Source: Lachnospiraceae bacterium
Lineage (GTDB): Bacteria > Bacillota > Clostridia > Lachnospirales > Lachnospiraceae
Reading direction: 5' to 3'
NCBI GenBank assembly: GCA_900752065.1
Contig: CAADTT010000128.1
Location: forward strand, 1-10,830
DNA: 10,830 nucleotides
Notes under the pieces: generated by a model
Databases searched by the model: none
What the model was told of the DNA's origin: nothing
Seen by the model: only the letters and a program-made list of their open reading frames with translations
In this document: positions 1-5,793 of the stretch, piece by piece
How the letters are laid out: each line of letters starts with the position of its first letter
Numbering within the stretch: the stretch's first letter is position 1
Made by a program: the position numbers and the translations under genes

Positions 1-66
1 AATGTTTATGTCCATTTCTCGTAAATTTCTTTTCTTGCACGATATTCAGTTGTCAATTTTCGGGTA

Positions 67-87
67 GAATCTCATTCATTGAGATTC
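67..87. repeat. Perfect hairpin at the permease break point
   Basis: Two 8-base arms, GAATCTCA (67-74) and TGAGATTC (80-87), are perfect inverted repeats around a 5-base loop TTCAT. The hairpin lies exactly where the permease reading frame stops resembling a permease and terminates. Short hairpins at element ends are typical of IS200/IS605-type elements, but no transposase is visible because the window starts 66 bases away. It could equally be the scar of another insertion or a deletion junction. The structure is certain; its identity is inference. Confidence 0.5.
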
Positions 88-450
88 CGAGAAGTTATTA
101 TAGACGCGGACGGTACCGTCAGCTATGCCATCGTGATCGTTGTCTTCCTCCTCGTTCCGGTAAAAATTCTCATAAATCTTTTTCACATCTGTTTCTTCTC
201 CGGAAACAACCGCTGACAGCAGTTTTTCATCTGCCTGTCCGGCCAGTTCAAAATGCCCGTCTTCCAGTTTATATTGCCGGACGGCGTTTTCTGCCGCTGT
301 CATCATGCTTTCATTTGCCACATACATACCGGACACAAAGCCAATGACAAGGATCAGAAACAGACTGACGACAAGATACTTTCGCCAGTCACCAAGCAGC
401 TCCCTCGGAATGCGCCGCATGAGCGGATTTTTTGTTTTTCTCTTTTGCAT
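76..450 (-). pseudogene. FtsX-type ABC transporter permease, truncated after about 120 residues
   Basis: N-terminal fragment of a MacB/FtsX-type permease, the membrane partner of the ATPase encoded just upstream. The chosen start (ATG at 450-448) follows GGAGG by about 8 bases, and that site directly abuts the ATPase TAA, which implies translational coupling. The 124-residue product has a basic cytoplasmic N-terminus with MRRIPRELLGDWRKY, then one membrane segment (about residues 25-45), then the beginning of the extracytoplasmic domain. That domain includes an acidic loop around residues 101-112 (DNDHDGIAD) of the DxDxDGxxD metal-binding-like form. Family members normally run to several hundred residues or more with three further C-terminal membrane helices; all of that is missing. 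The frame ends at a TGA inside the hairpin at 67-87, and neither other frame resumes a permease in the remaining 75 bases. An insertion or deletion at about 85-100 is the likely cause. Confidence 0.75.
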
Positions 451-463
451 GTTGTTGTCCTCC

Positions 464-1180
464 TTACCACTCCAGCTCAGAGGCGGAAATTTTATGGGGG
501 TTTTTCTCATTCAGACGTACCTTCCCGTCGCGAAGCTTGATGATATGATCCGCCATATCTTTGATTGCTTCGTTATGGGTTACCATAATAACCGTACTTT
601 TATATTTTGCGTTGATATCCTCGATCAGCTTCAGGATTTCCTTTGATGTGGAATAGTCCAGAGCCCCGGTCGGTTCATCGCACAACAGAATATCCGGGTT
701 TTTGATAATAGCCCTGCCGATCGACACTCTCTGCTGCTGCCCGCCGGACAGTTGATTCGGCAGCTTATGCCGGTGTTCATAAAGGCCGAGTGTATGTAAC
801 AGCTCATCGATCTCCAGCGGATTGTCAGAAAGGTATGCACCAACCTCGATATTCTCCTTCACATTCAGATTTCCGATCAGATTATACAGTTGAAACACAT
901 AACCGAGGTGCTTCCGGCGGTACTGAGTCAACCGCTTTTCCCCCAGATCCTCCAGCTTGTCGCCGTTGATCGAGATATACCCGGCATCGGCGCTGTCAAT
1001 CCCCCCGATAATATTGAGCAATGTGGATTTTCCTGAGCCTGATGGTCCCAGAAGTACACAGAACTCCCCTTTTGCCACGGTAAAATCCATGCCGCGCAGC
1101 ACCTCCTGCCGGGTATCCCCGCTGCCGAACGACTTTCTCAGATCGACGATCTCCAAAAAACTTTTTTCTGCTTCTGACAT
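464..1180 (-). CDS. ABC transporter ATP-binding protein (MacB/LolD-type)
   Basis: Cytoplasmic ATPase of an ABC exporter of the MacB/LolD/FtsE class, which powers an FtsX-type permease. The 238-residue protein carries all nucleotide-binding motifs: Walker A GPSGSGKST (45-53), Q-loop Gln97 in VFQLYN, signature LSGGQQQR (144-151), Walker B with catalytic Glu in ILLCDEPTGALD (164-175), and the H-loop His202. Length is normal for a stand-alone ATPase. The start at 1180 was preferred over an ATG at 1234 because AAGGTGA precedes it and homology-like sequence begins there; the upstream 18 residues look non-coding. The permease gene follows after 13 bases. A near-consensus promoter and an inverted-repeat operator lie upstream at 1250-1310. 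The substrate is unknown; the class handles peptides, antibiotics or lipoproteins. Because the permease is broken, this intact ATPase may now lack a partner. Confidence 0.93.
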   Translation of the reverse strand: MSEAEKSFLEIVDLRKSFGSGDTRQEVLRGMDFTVAKGEFCVLLGPSGSGKSTLLNIIGGIDSADAGYISINGDKLEDLGEKRLTQYRRKHLGYVFQLYNLIGNLNVKENIEVGAYLSDNPLEIDELLHTLGLYEHRHKLPNQLSGGQQQRVSIGRAIIKNPDILLCDEPTGALDYSTSKEILKLIEDINAKYKSTVIMVTHNEAIKDMADHIIKLRDGKVRLNEKNPHKISASELEW

Positions 1181-1249
1181 CCTGTCACCTTTTCCTTTCC
1201 TACTGGCAGACCACATATTCCATTTCCGGTACATCTGCCTTGTTTATAC

Positions 1250-1267
1250 AGTTAGTCTATGCTAACT
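1250..1267. promoter_or_regulatory. Inverted-repeat operator downstream of the ABC operon promoter
   Basis: AGTTAG (1250-1255) and CTAACT (1262-1267) are perfect inverted repeats separated by 6 bases. The site sits just downstream of the predicted transcription start (about 1275), where a bound repressor would block elongation or initiation. The TTAG-N6-CTAA core resembles operators of MarR/SlyA-type regulators and also TTAGG-type boxes of DtxR/IdeR metal regulators. No regulator gene is in the window, so the family is not decided. Confidence 0.55.
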
Positions 1268-1281
1268 CTTGTTTTGTCCAC

Positions 1282-1310
1282 ATTTTACCAGACAATTTTT
1301 TCCCTGTCAA
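1282..1310 (-). promoter_or_regulatory. Sigma-A promoter of the ABC exporter operon
   Basis: On the minus strand a perfect -35 box TTGACA (1305-1310) is followed by a 17-base spacer and a near-consensus -10 box TAAAAT (1282-1287). This is the strongest promoter match in the window. It gives an expected start near 1275 and a leader of about 95 bases to the ATPase start at 1180. Confidence 0.8.
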
Positions 1311-1362
1311 GGTCAGTTTTCGTTACAGTTCAGCGCCGGTATTTTTATTTTGTAATTTACTG

Positions 1363-1391
1363 GCCGGAAATTATGTGACTGAATATCCGGC
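1363..1391. repeat. Imperfect hairpin in the ABC upstream region
   Basis: GCCGGAAAT (1363-1371) and ATATCCGGC (1383-1391) pair over 9 positions with one mismatch around an 11-base loop. It lies between the possible small ORF and the ABC promoter. There is no U-tract on either side, so it is not a convincing terminator; function is unknown. Confidence 0.35.
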
Positions 1392-1431
1392 GTTGCCAAG
1401 AACATCGAAAGCCTTATCAAACCGAAATCTG

Positions 1432-1578
1432 TTATCCAATCTTATTGAAAATGACGGTTTGTTCTTTCATAGATATTTTTCCAACTTGATATCCGTATTC
1501 GGTAAGTTCCTTTTTGTATTTAAGAAAAGAGTGATCTATGGGTATCCCTGCAATATCCTGTATTTTCCCCCTTTCCAT
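1432..1578 (-). CDS. Possible 48-residue protein or gene remnant
   Basis: A short minus-strand ORF begins at ATG 1578-1576 and ends at TAA 1434-1432. Its product begins MERGKIQDIAGIPIDHSF and continues with a charged helical-looking stretch (KYKKELTEYGYQVGK) ending FNKIG. Composition looks protein-like rather than random: balanced K/E, hydrophobic spacing, no low-complexity tract. No good Shine-Dalgarno precedes the ATG, and an in-frame stop lies 7 codons upstream. It is followed in another frame by a 31-codon open stretch ending at 1372. It may be a genuine small gene, the C-terminal remnant of a decayed gene, or chance. I do not recognise the family. Confidence 0.3.
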   Translation of the reverse strand: MERGKIQDIAGIPIDHSFLKYKKELTEYGYQVGKISMKEQTVIFNKIG

Positions 1579-1618
1579 CCTGATTTGTTGTTCTGTTTAA
1601 TTCCCTGACAAACCAAGG

Positions 1619-1645
1619 AAAAAGAATCCTGCTCCGCAGGATTCT
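1619..1645 (-). terminator. Rho-independent terminator, second of a tandem pair
   Basis: Perfect 10-base arms AGAATCCTGC (1623-1632) and GCAGGATTCT (1636-1645) with a 3-base loop. Read on the minus strand the hairpin is followed by five T's (1623-1619), the usual form of an intrinsic terminator. It lies about 100 bases beyond the stronger terminator at 1747-1782 and could act as a backup for the nadE cluster. Confidence 0.65.
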
Positions 1646-1745
1646 CCGCCTGCGGCGGGTCGCTTTAGCGACATAATTCCACTCCGCCGCAGTGCGATCC
1701 TCGCGGAGCGTTTTTGTATCATAGGGAACGAAGTTTCCTATGATA
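1646..1745. repeat. Cluster of hairpins between the two terminators
   Basis: Four further inverted repeats are packed here. CCGCC/GGCGG (1646-1658) has a 3-base loop. GTCGC/GCGAC (1659-1672) has loop TTTA. CTCCGC/GCGGAG (1682-1687 with 1703-1708) is followed on the plus strand by TTTTT (1711-1715), so it may terminate plus-strand transcripts. A 13-bp stem from 1717 to 1745, with one G.T pair and loop GAA, completes the set. No ORF is supported. The density of structure suggests an intergenic repeat element or a decayed mobile element; this is inference. Confidence 0.5.
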
Positions 1746-1746
1746 T

Positions 1747-1782
1747 GAAAAGACGGCGTCCGGTGATCACCGGACGCCGTCT
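1747..1782 (-). terminator. Strong palindromic terminator overlapping the small gene's stop
   Basis: A perfect 32-base palindrome (1751-1782, two 16-base arms meeting at TGATCA) is followed on the minus strand by TTTTC. The upstream arm encodes the last residues EDGVR and the TGA stop of the preceding small gene, so the stop codon lies at the hairpin tip. This is the expected end of the nadE cluster transcript. Confidence 0.85.
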
Positions 1783-2012
1783 TCAAACATTTCTTTCGCT
1801 TGTTTGATCAGTTCGATATCCTCTGCCGTCAACTGGATGTTGGAGGTCATCGTCTCACCGTCCGGCATCGTCACATGAAATTCCAGAACCGTCCCCTCCT
1901 GCAGCGCCTTTCGTGACACCGCCTGGAAAAATTTTGGCAGCTTGGGATGCCTGGATTTAAACTGGCTCCAGGCATTCTTCATCTGCATCAGCTTCATCGG
2001 ATTCATATTCAT
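1767..2012 (-). CDS. Conserved-looking 81-residue protein of unknown function, downstream of nadE
   Basis: Small soluble protein, 81 residues, beginning MNMNPMKLMQMKNAWSQF. It has an N-terminal basic, Met-rich helix with an MKNAW...HPKLPKFF pattern (about 6-30), then a short beta-like segment (TVLEFHVTMPDGETMTSNIQL, 41-61), then an acidic C-terminal helix (62-79). No signal peptide, membrane segment or cysteine is present. The ATG at 2012 overlaps the nadE stop as ATGA, with AAGGGGGAA about 8 bases upstream. A longer frame reaching 2060 is merely open sequence inside nadE. Coupling to nadE suggests co-expression but not necessarily a shared function. Its last codons form one arm of the terminator. 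I do not recognise a named family; it resembles small uncharacterised Firmicutes proteins. Confidence 0.8.
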   Translation of the reverse strand: MNMNPMKLMQMKNAWSQFKSRHPKLPKFFQAVSRKALQEGTVLEFHVTMPDGETMTSNIQLTAEDIELIKQAKEMFEDGVR

Positions 2013-3943
2013 GCCATTTCCCCCTTCTGCACTTCCAGACCGTTCAGATCCTCCTGCCACAGTCTGACACAGGCGTCGCTGGGCATCCGCAGGTCGCCTC
2101 TCGGCGAAACCGCCACGGAACCAACCTTCGGGCCATCCGGCAGACAGGAACGTTTAAACTGCTGGGAGAAAAACCTCCAGTAAAACTTCTTCAGCCACTT
2201 CAGAATCGTCTCCTCATCATACATGCCCGCAAAGGCAAGCTTCGCCAGACGGTAAATCTTCCTCGGCGCAAAACCGAAACGGAGCACATAGTACAAGAAG
2301 AAGTCATGCAGCTCGTAAGGCCCCACCAGATCCTCCGTCTTCTGGGAGATCTGTCCCTCCTTCGGCGGCAGAAGTTCCGGGCTTACCGGCGTATCCAGCA
2401 CATCCAGGAGAATCTCTTTCAGCTTCTCATTTCCGCAGGTGTCCGCATAATACCGCACCAGATGACGCACCAGCGTCTTCGGCACAGAAGCATTCACACC
2501 GTACATGGACATGTGATCCCCGTTATAGGTAGCCCAGCCCAGCGCCAGCTCCGACATGTCCCCAGTGCCGATGACCAGACCGCCCGTCTGGTTGGCGATA
2601 TCCATGAGGATCTGCGTTCTCTCCCTTGCCTGCCCGTTCTCATAGGTCGCATCGTGATTCTCCGGGTCATGACCGATATCCCGGAAATGCAGGCTCACTG
2701 CCTCCCGGATATCCACCTCCCGAAGCGTGGCGCCCAGAGTCCTGGTCAGCTCACAGGCGTTCGTATAGGTGCGGTCTGTCGTCCCGAAGCAGGGCATGGT
2801 CACCGCTGTGATACGTTCTCTCGGAATCTCCAGCATATCAAATGCCTTCGCCATCACCAGCAGCGCCAGCGTCGAATCCAGTCCCCCGGATATCCCCACC
2901 ACGGCATTCCTGCATCCCGTGTGTTCCAGACGCTTCTTTAAGCCCAGTGCCTGGATCATAAGGATCTCCTCACACCGTTTCTCCCTGTCTGCTTTTCCTC
3001 CCGGAACAAAGGGCGCAGGATCGATGAACCGGGTAAGCCTGGTTGCCGCCATCTCCAAATGGAAGGCAATCTTCTCGTACTCCTCCTGACCGCTGACGGT
3101 AAATGTCGTCATCTTTCTCCTCTCGGAGCGCAACCTCCGGATATCGACCTCTCCGTAAACCGTCTCATTGGCAAAACGCTTCGCCTGAGCCAGAAGCGTC
3201 CCATTCTCCGCGATGAGGCTGTGTCCTCCAAAGACCAGATCCGTGGAAGATTCCCCTTCCCCTGCACTGGCATAGAGGTAGCCGCAGACCAGTCTCGCAG
3301 ACTGTCCGGTCACCAGAGCTCTGCGGTACTCTTCTTTTCCTGTGATCTCATCACTGGCCGAAAGGTTTACGATCACCGTGGCTCCCGCCAGCGCATGACG
3401 GATGCTGGGCGGTTCCGGTACCCACAAGTCCTCGCAGATCTCTGCCGCTACGGTCAGCCCTTCCATCTCCTTGCACACGAAGAGCTGGTTCATGCCAAAG
3501 GGTACCGGGCAGCCCTCGTAGTCCACCCACTCCACCTTCCGGCATCCCGGTTCAAAATGCCTCGCCTCATAAAATTCCTTATAATTCGGCAGGCTGTGCT
3601 TCGGCACGATTCCCAAAATGTGACCGCCGCAGATGGCTGCTGCCACATTGTAAAGCTTTCCGTCCTTCTCCCAGGGAAGGCCCACAAAGATCAGCGCATC
3701 CTTCTCTCTGGAGTGAAAAATAATCTGATGGAGGGCATGCTTCGCCTCCTCGATCAAAAGATCCTGCCAGAACAGGTCTTCACAGGTATATCCTGTCAGG
3801 CACAGCTCCGGAAATACAATGATCTTCGCTCCCGCCGCTGCCGCCTCATCCATCCCCTTGCAGATCATAGCTGCATTGTGGATGCAGTCCGCCACTTTAA
3901 TTTTCGGCGTTACAGCCGCCATTTTTATAAAACCGTCAAACAT
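2009..3943 (-). CDS. nadE: Glutamine-dependent NAD+ synthetase
   Basis: Cytosolic enzyme that makes NAD+ from nicotinic acid adenine dinucleotide, ATP and glutamine in the last step of NAD biosynthesis. The 644-residue protein is the two-domain type. The N-terminal nitrilase-like glutaminase shows the Glu-Lys-Cys triad at Glu46 (VFPELCLTGY), Lys115 (GIVPKHSLPN) and Cys170 (AAEICEDLW). The C-terminal synthetase has the ATP pyrophosphatase P-loop SGGLDS (352-357). Length fits the family. The start at 3943 follows GGAAGGAA; an in-frame ATG 11 codons upstream lacks a comparable site. The stop overlaps the start of the next small gene (ATGA). The region upstream is interrupted by a MITE at 4001-4132, so expression may rely on read-through from hslO or on a promoter inside that element. 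Confidence 0.97.
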   Translation of the reverse strand: MFDGFIKMAAVTPKIKVADCIHNAAMICKGMDEAAAAGAKIIVFPELCLTGYTCEDLFWQDLLIEEAKHALHQIIFHSREKDALIFVGLPWEKDGKLYNVAAAICGGHILGIVPKHSLPNYKEFYEARHFEPGCRKVEWVDYEGCPVPFGMNQLFVCKEMEGLTVAAEICEDLWVPEPPSIRHALAGATVIVNLSASDEITGKEEYRRALVTGQSARLVCGYLYASAGEGESSTDLVFGGHSLIAENGTLLAQAKRFANETVYGEVDIRRLRSERRKMTTFTVSGQEEYEKIAFHLEMAATRLTRFIDPAPFVPGGKADREKRCEEILMIQALGLKKRLEHTGCRNAVVGISGGLDSTLALLVMAKAFDMLEIPRERITAVTMPCFGTTDRTYTNACELTRTLGATLREVDIREAVSLHFRDIGHDPENHDATYENGQARERTQILMDIANQTGGLVIGTGDMSELALGWATYNGDHMSMYGVNASVPKTLVRHLVRYYADTCGNEKLKEILLDVLDTPVSPELLPPKEGQISQKTEDLVGPYELHDFFLYYVLRFGFAPRKIYRLAKLAFAGMYDEETILKWLKKFYWRFFSQQFKRSCLPDGPKVGSVAVSPRGDLRMPSDACVRLWQEDLNGLEVQKGEMA

Positions 3944-3957
3944 ATACGTTCCTTCCC

Positions 3958-3978
3958 GCATGATGCACGGCATCATGC
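3958..3978. repeat. Small inverted repeat just upstream of the nadE ribosome binding site
   Basis: GCATGATG (3958-3965) and CATCATGC (3971-3978) are perfect 8-base arms around the loop CACGG. The hairpin ends one base before the nadE Shine-Dalgarno (3951-3957). It could modulate access to that site or be a weak operator; there is no further support for either role. Confidence 0.3.
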
Positions 3979-4000
3979 CCTAAACCTCTGATGATATCCC

Positions 4001-4132
4001 GTAACAGTTCAGACAAGCTGACCTGTCACATGCAAAAATCCATTAAAATCGCTTTGCGATGGGATTTTTGCACTCCTGAATCATATTCTTACGGTCTGTG
4101 CAGTAAATGCACAGACCTGTCTGAACTGTTAC
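4001..4132. mobile_element. MITE, 132 bp, with 15-bp terminal inverted repeats and 8-bp target duplication
   Basis: The ends GTAACAGTTCAGACA (4001-4015) and TGTCTGAACTGTTAC (4118-4132) are perfect inverted repeats. They are flanked by an exact direct repeat GATATCCC (3993-4000 and 4133-4140), which stops at both edges. That is the signature of a transposition event. The element has no ORF. Its interior folds into two hairpins: an 11-bp stem TGCAAAAATCC/GGATTTTTGCA (4031-4041, 4062-4072) containing an inner ATCGC/GCGAT (4048-4060), and a 10-bp stem GGTCTGTGCA/TGCACAGACC (4093-4117), giving a cloverleaf-like fold. Ends starting GTAA with 8-bp duplications are described for IS66-family elements, so an IS66-type transposase elsewhere in the genome may mobilise it; that link is inference. 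It separates hslO from nadE. Confidence 0.88.
4080..4107 (-). promoter_or_regulatory. Possible promoter inside the MITE pointing toward nadE
   Basis: On the minus strand TTTACT (4102-4107) and TATGAT (4080-4085) are spaced by 16 bases, matching the sigma-A boxes at 4 of 6 and 5 of 6 positions. The -35 box overlaps the loop of the element's second hairpin. If active it would start nadE transcripts near 4073. The match is modest and chance is a real alternative. Confidence 0.3.
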
Positions 4133-4141
4133 GATATCCCT

Positions 4142-5020
4142 CTACCTGCTGTATTTCAGGATTCTTTTCAGATCCTCAACGCCAAACTCATAATCCGTAT
4201 TGCAGAAATGGCAGTTCAGATTCACAGGCTTTCCGTCAGCGATCATGGTCTGAAGCTCCTTCTTTCCAATGCTGACCAGCGCCTTTTCCACCCGTTCCCT
4301 GCTGCAGTTACAATAGAATTGCGTCGGAACCGTATCCGTGATCTCCAGTCCAAACTCTCCCAAAATCTGCTCTAAGATCTGTTCGGGCGTCATGCCCGCA
4401 TCCAGCATAGCTGTGACAGATGTGATCCCGGCCAGCTTTTTCTCCAGCGCATCAATGATCTTTTCATCAGTAAAAGGCATGAGCTGAATGATAAATCCGC
4501 CTGCCTGTTTCACTGTATTGTCCCGCTCCATCAGCACGCCCAGTCCCACAGAGGAAGGCACCTGCTCCGAAGTGGCAAAATAATAGGTCAGATCTTCAGC
4601 GATCTCGCTGGTCTGAAGCACCGTCTGTCCCACATAGGGCTCCTTCATGCCCATGTCGCGGATGACTCTGAGCATCCCCTGCCCCACAGCTTTCGCCACA
4701 TCCAGCTTCCCTTTCTCATTTGCATGGAGAATGACATCCGGATGATCCACATAGCCCTTTACCCTTCCCAGGCTGTCCGCCGTCACCGTAACCCCGCCGA
4801 TGGGTCCGCTGCCCTTGATCTGAAGTGTCAGAAGATCCTTCTCCCCCTTCATCATGGTGCCCATCATCGCTCCGGCCGTCAGAAGCCTTCCAAGGGCTGC
4901 TGTCGCCACCGGGCTCGTATTGTGGGCGCCCCTGGCCGTCTCCACCGTCTCCCTTGTGGTCGCCGCAAATGCACGGATCTGACTGTCCGCCGCAGCAGCT
5001 CTTACTATATAGTCTGACAT
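4142..5020 (-). CDS. hslO: Redox-regulated molecular chaperone Hsp33
   Basis: Cytosolic holdase chaperone that is switched on by oxidative unfolding stress and binds unfolding proteins. The 292-residue length is typical. The N-terminal domain (1 to about 185) includes MSDYIVRAAA and the conserved glycine-rich stretch GPIGGVTVTAD (72-82). The C-terminal redox switch has the full zinc-binding set Cys237-x-Cys239 (YCNCS) and Cys270-x-x-Cys273 (NCHFCN), so it should be regulated normally. The start at 5020 lies 16 bases inside the end of the methyltransferase gene and has AAAGGAA upstream. The stop is one base from the MITE's target duplication, so the insertion just missed the coding region. Confidence 0.97.
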   Translation of the reverse strand: MSDYIVRAAAADSQIRAFAATTRETVETARGAHNTSPVATAALGRLLTAGAMMGTMMKGEKDLLTLQIKGSGPIGGVTVTADSLGRVKGYVDHPDVILHANEKGKLDVAKAVGQGMLRVIRDMGMKEPYVGQTVLQTSEIAEDLTYYFATSEQVPSSVGLGVLMERDNTVKQAGGFIIQLMPFTDEKIIDALEKKLAGITSVTAMLDAGMTPEQILEQILGEFGLEITDTVPTQFYCNCSRERVEKALVSIGKKELQTMIADGKPVNLNCHFCNTDYEFGVEDLKRILKYSR

Positions 5021-5778
5021 ATCGCTTTCTTTCCTTTCTCTCTGGCGATAAAATAGATCCGCTCGCTGTCTGCCTTCGGCGCTTCCTTTGTAAAGGCATC
5101 GTAGACTGCCACGAATTCCATTCCCGCCTCCTGAATCAGTCTTTTTACCGTCTTTATCTCATAGGCCCTCTGAAAATGTGTCTCCGTATATTTTCGGAAC
5201 AGCCCGCTCTCTTCTTTTTCAAAAATTGTCAGATCGTATTCATTGACCCGCTCTTCTTCATACCAGCTATTCTCCCAGATGAAGCTGCACGCTTCCCGGT
5301 TCTCGGCAATCGTCGCGTCTCCTAAGAGTTCCCGGTATTTATAGATGGTATTCATATCAAAAATAAAAATGCCCTCCGGGTCCAGATAGTTGTTTACCAG
5401 ACGGAACACCTGCAAAAGTTCCTCCTCTGACATGATATAATTCATGGAATCGCAAATGCTCACCACCGCCCGGACCGTGCCGTAAAGCTCGAACTTGCGC
5501 ATATCCTGAAGCAGATACAAAATATCATAACCTGACTTTTCCTTCTTCTCTCCGGCAATCTCCAGCATATCCTCTGAGCAGTCCGCCCCAATCATATCAT
5601 ACCCCTTTTCCGCCAGCAGCTCCGTCAGGCTCCCCGTGCCGCATCCCAGATCCAGCACCAGGCCGTCACGGATCTCATAGGCTTCCAGAAGCCCGGCAAC
5701 ATACTCGCACCATTCCCCGTAGGGTACATTGTCCATGAAGGTGTCGTAGACCCTCGCAAAGCTGGTATACGCTTCCAT
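5005..5778 (-). CDS. Class I SAM-dependent methyltransferase
   Basis: Soluble methyltransferase of the Methyltransf_11/25-like group, 257 residues; substrate unknown. The SAM-binding fold is clear: motif I VLDLGCGTG (41-49), the acidic residue ending strand 2 in MIGADCSEDML (Asp66), and the motif around LLQDMRKFEL. The protein starts with YTSFARVYDTFMDNVPYGEW, a beginning shared by many small-molecule methyltransferases next to hslO or similar genes in Firmicutes. The start at 5778 has an excellent GGAGGTGG site. It lies 15 bases after the hisC-like gene and overlaps hslO by 16 bases, so it is embedded in the same transcript. The neighbours do not reveal its substrate. Confidence 0.88.
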   Translation of the reverse strand: MEAYTSFARVYDTFMDNVPYGEWCEYVAGLLEAYEIRDGLVLDLGCGTGSLTELLAEKGYDMIGADCSEDMLEIAGEKKEKSGYDILYLLQDMRKFELYGTVRAVVSICDSMNYIMSEEELLQVFRLVNNYLDPEGIFIFDMNTIYKYRELLGDATIAENREACSFIWENSWYEEERVNEYDLTIFEKEESGLFRKYTETHFQRAYEIKTVKRLIQEAGMEFVAVYDAFTKEAPKADSERIYFIAREKGKKAICQTI

Positions 5779-5793
5779 AAGCCACCTCCGATA

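Noticed and set aside
1240..1608. 122-codon plus-strand frame in the ABC upstream region
   Set aside because: It runs through the strong minus-strand promoter and operator, is rich in F, L, S and N with no motif, and has no ribosome binding site.
3059..3991. Long plus-strand open frames opposite nadE (also 2306-2941)
   Set aside because: They lie antisense to a gene with a full set of catalytic motifs; their products are rich in H, R, Q and P as expected of complementary-strand shadows, and they lack ribosome sites.
4716..5099. Second-frame minus-strand ORF within hslO and the methyltransferase gene
   Set aside because: Overlaps a conserved chaperone gene in another frame; its low-complexity G/D/S-rich product is a frame shadow.
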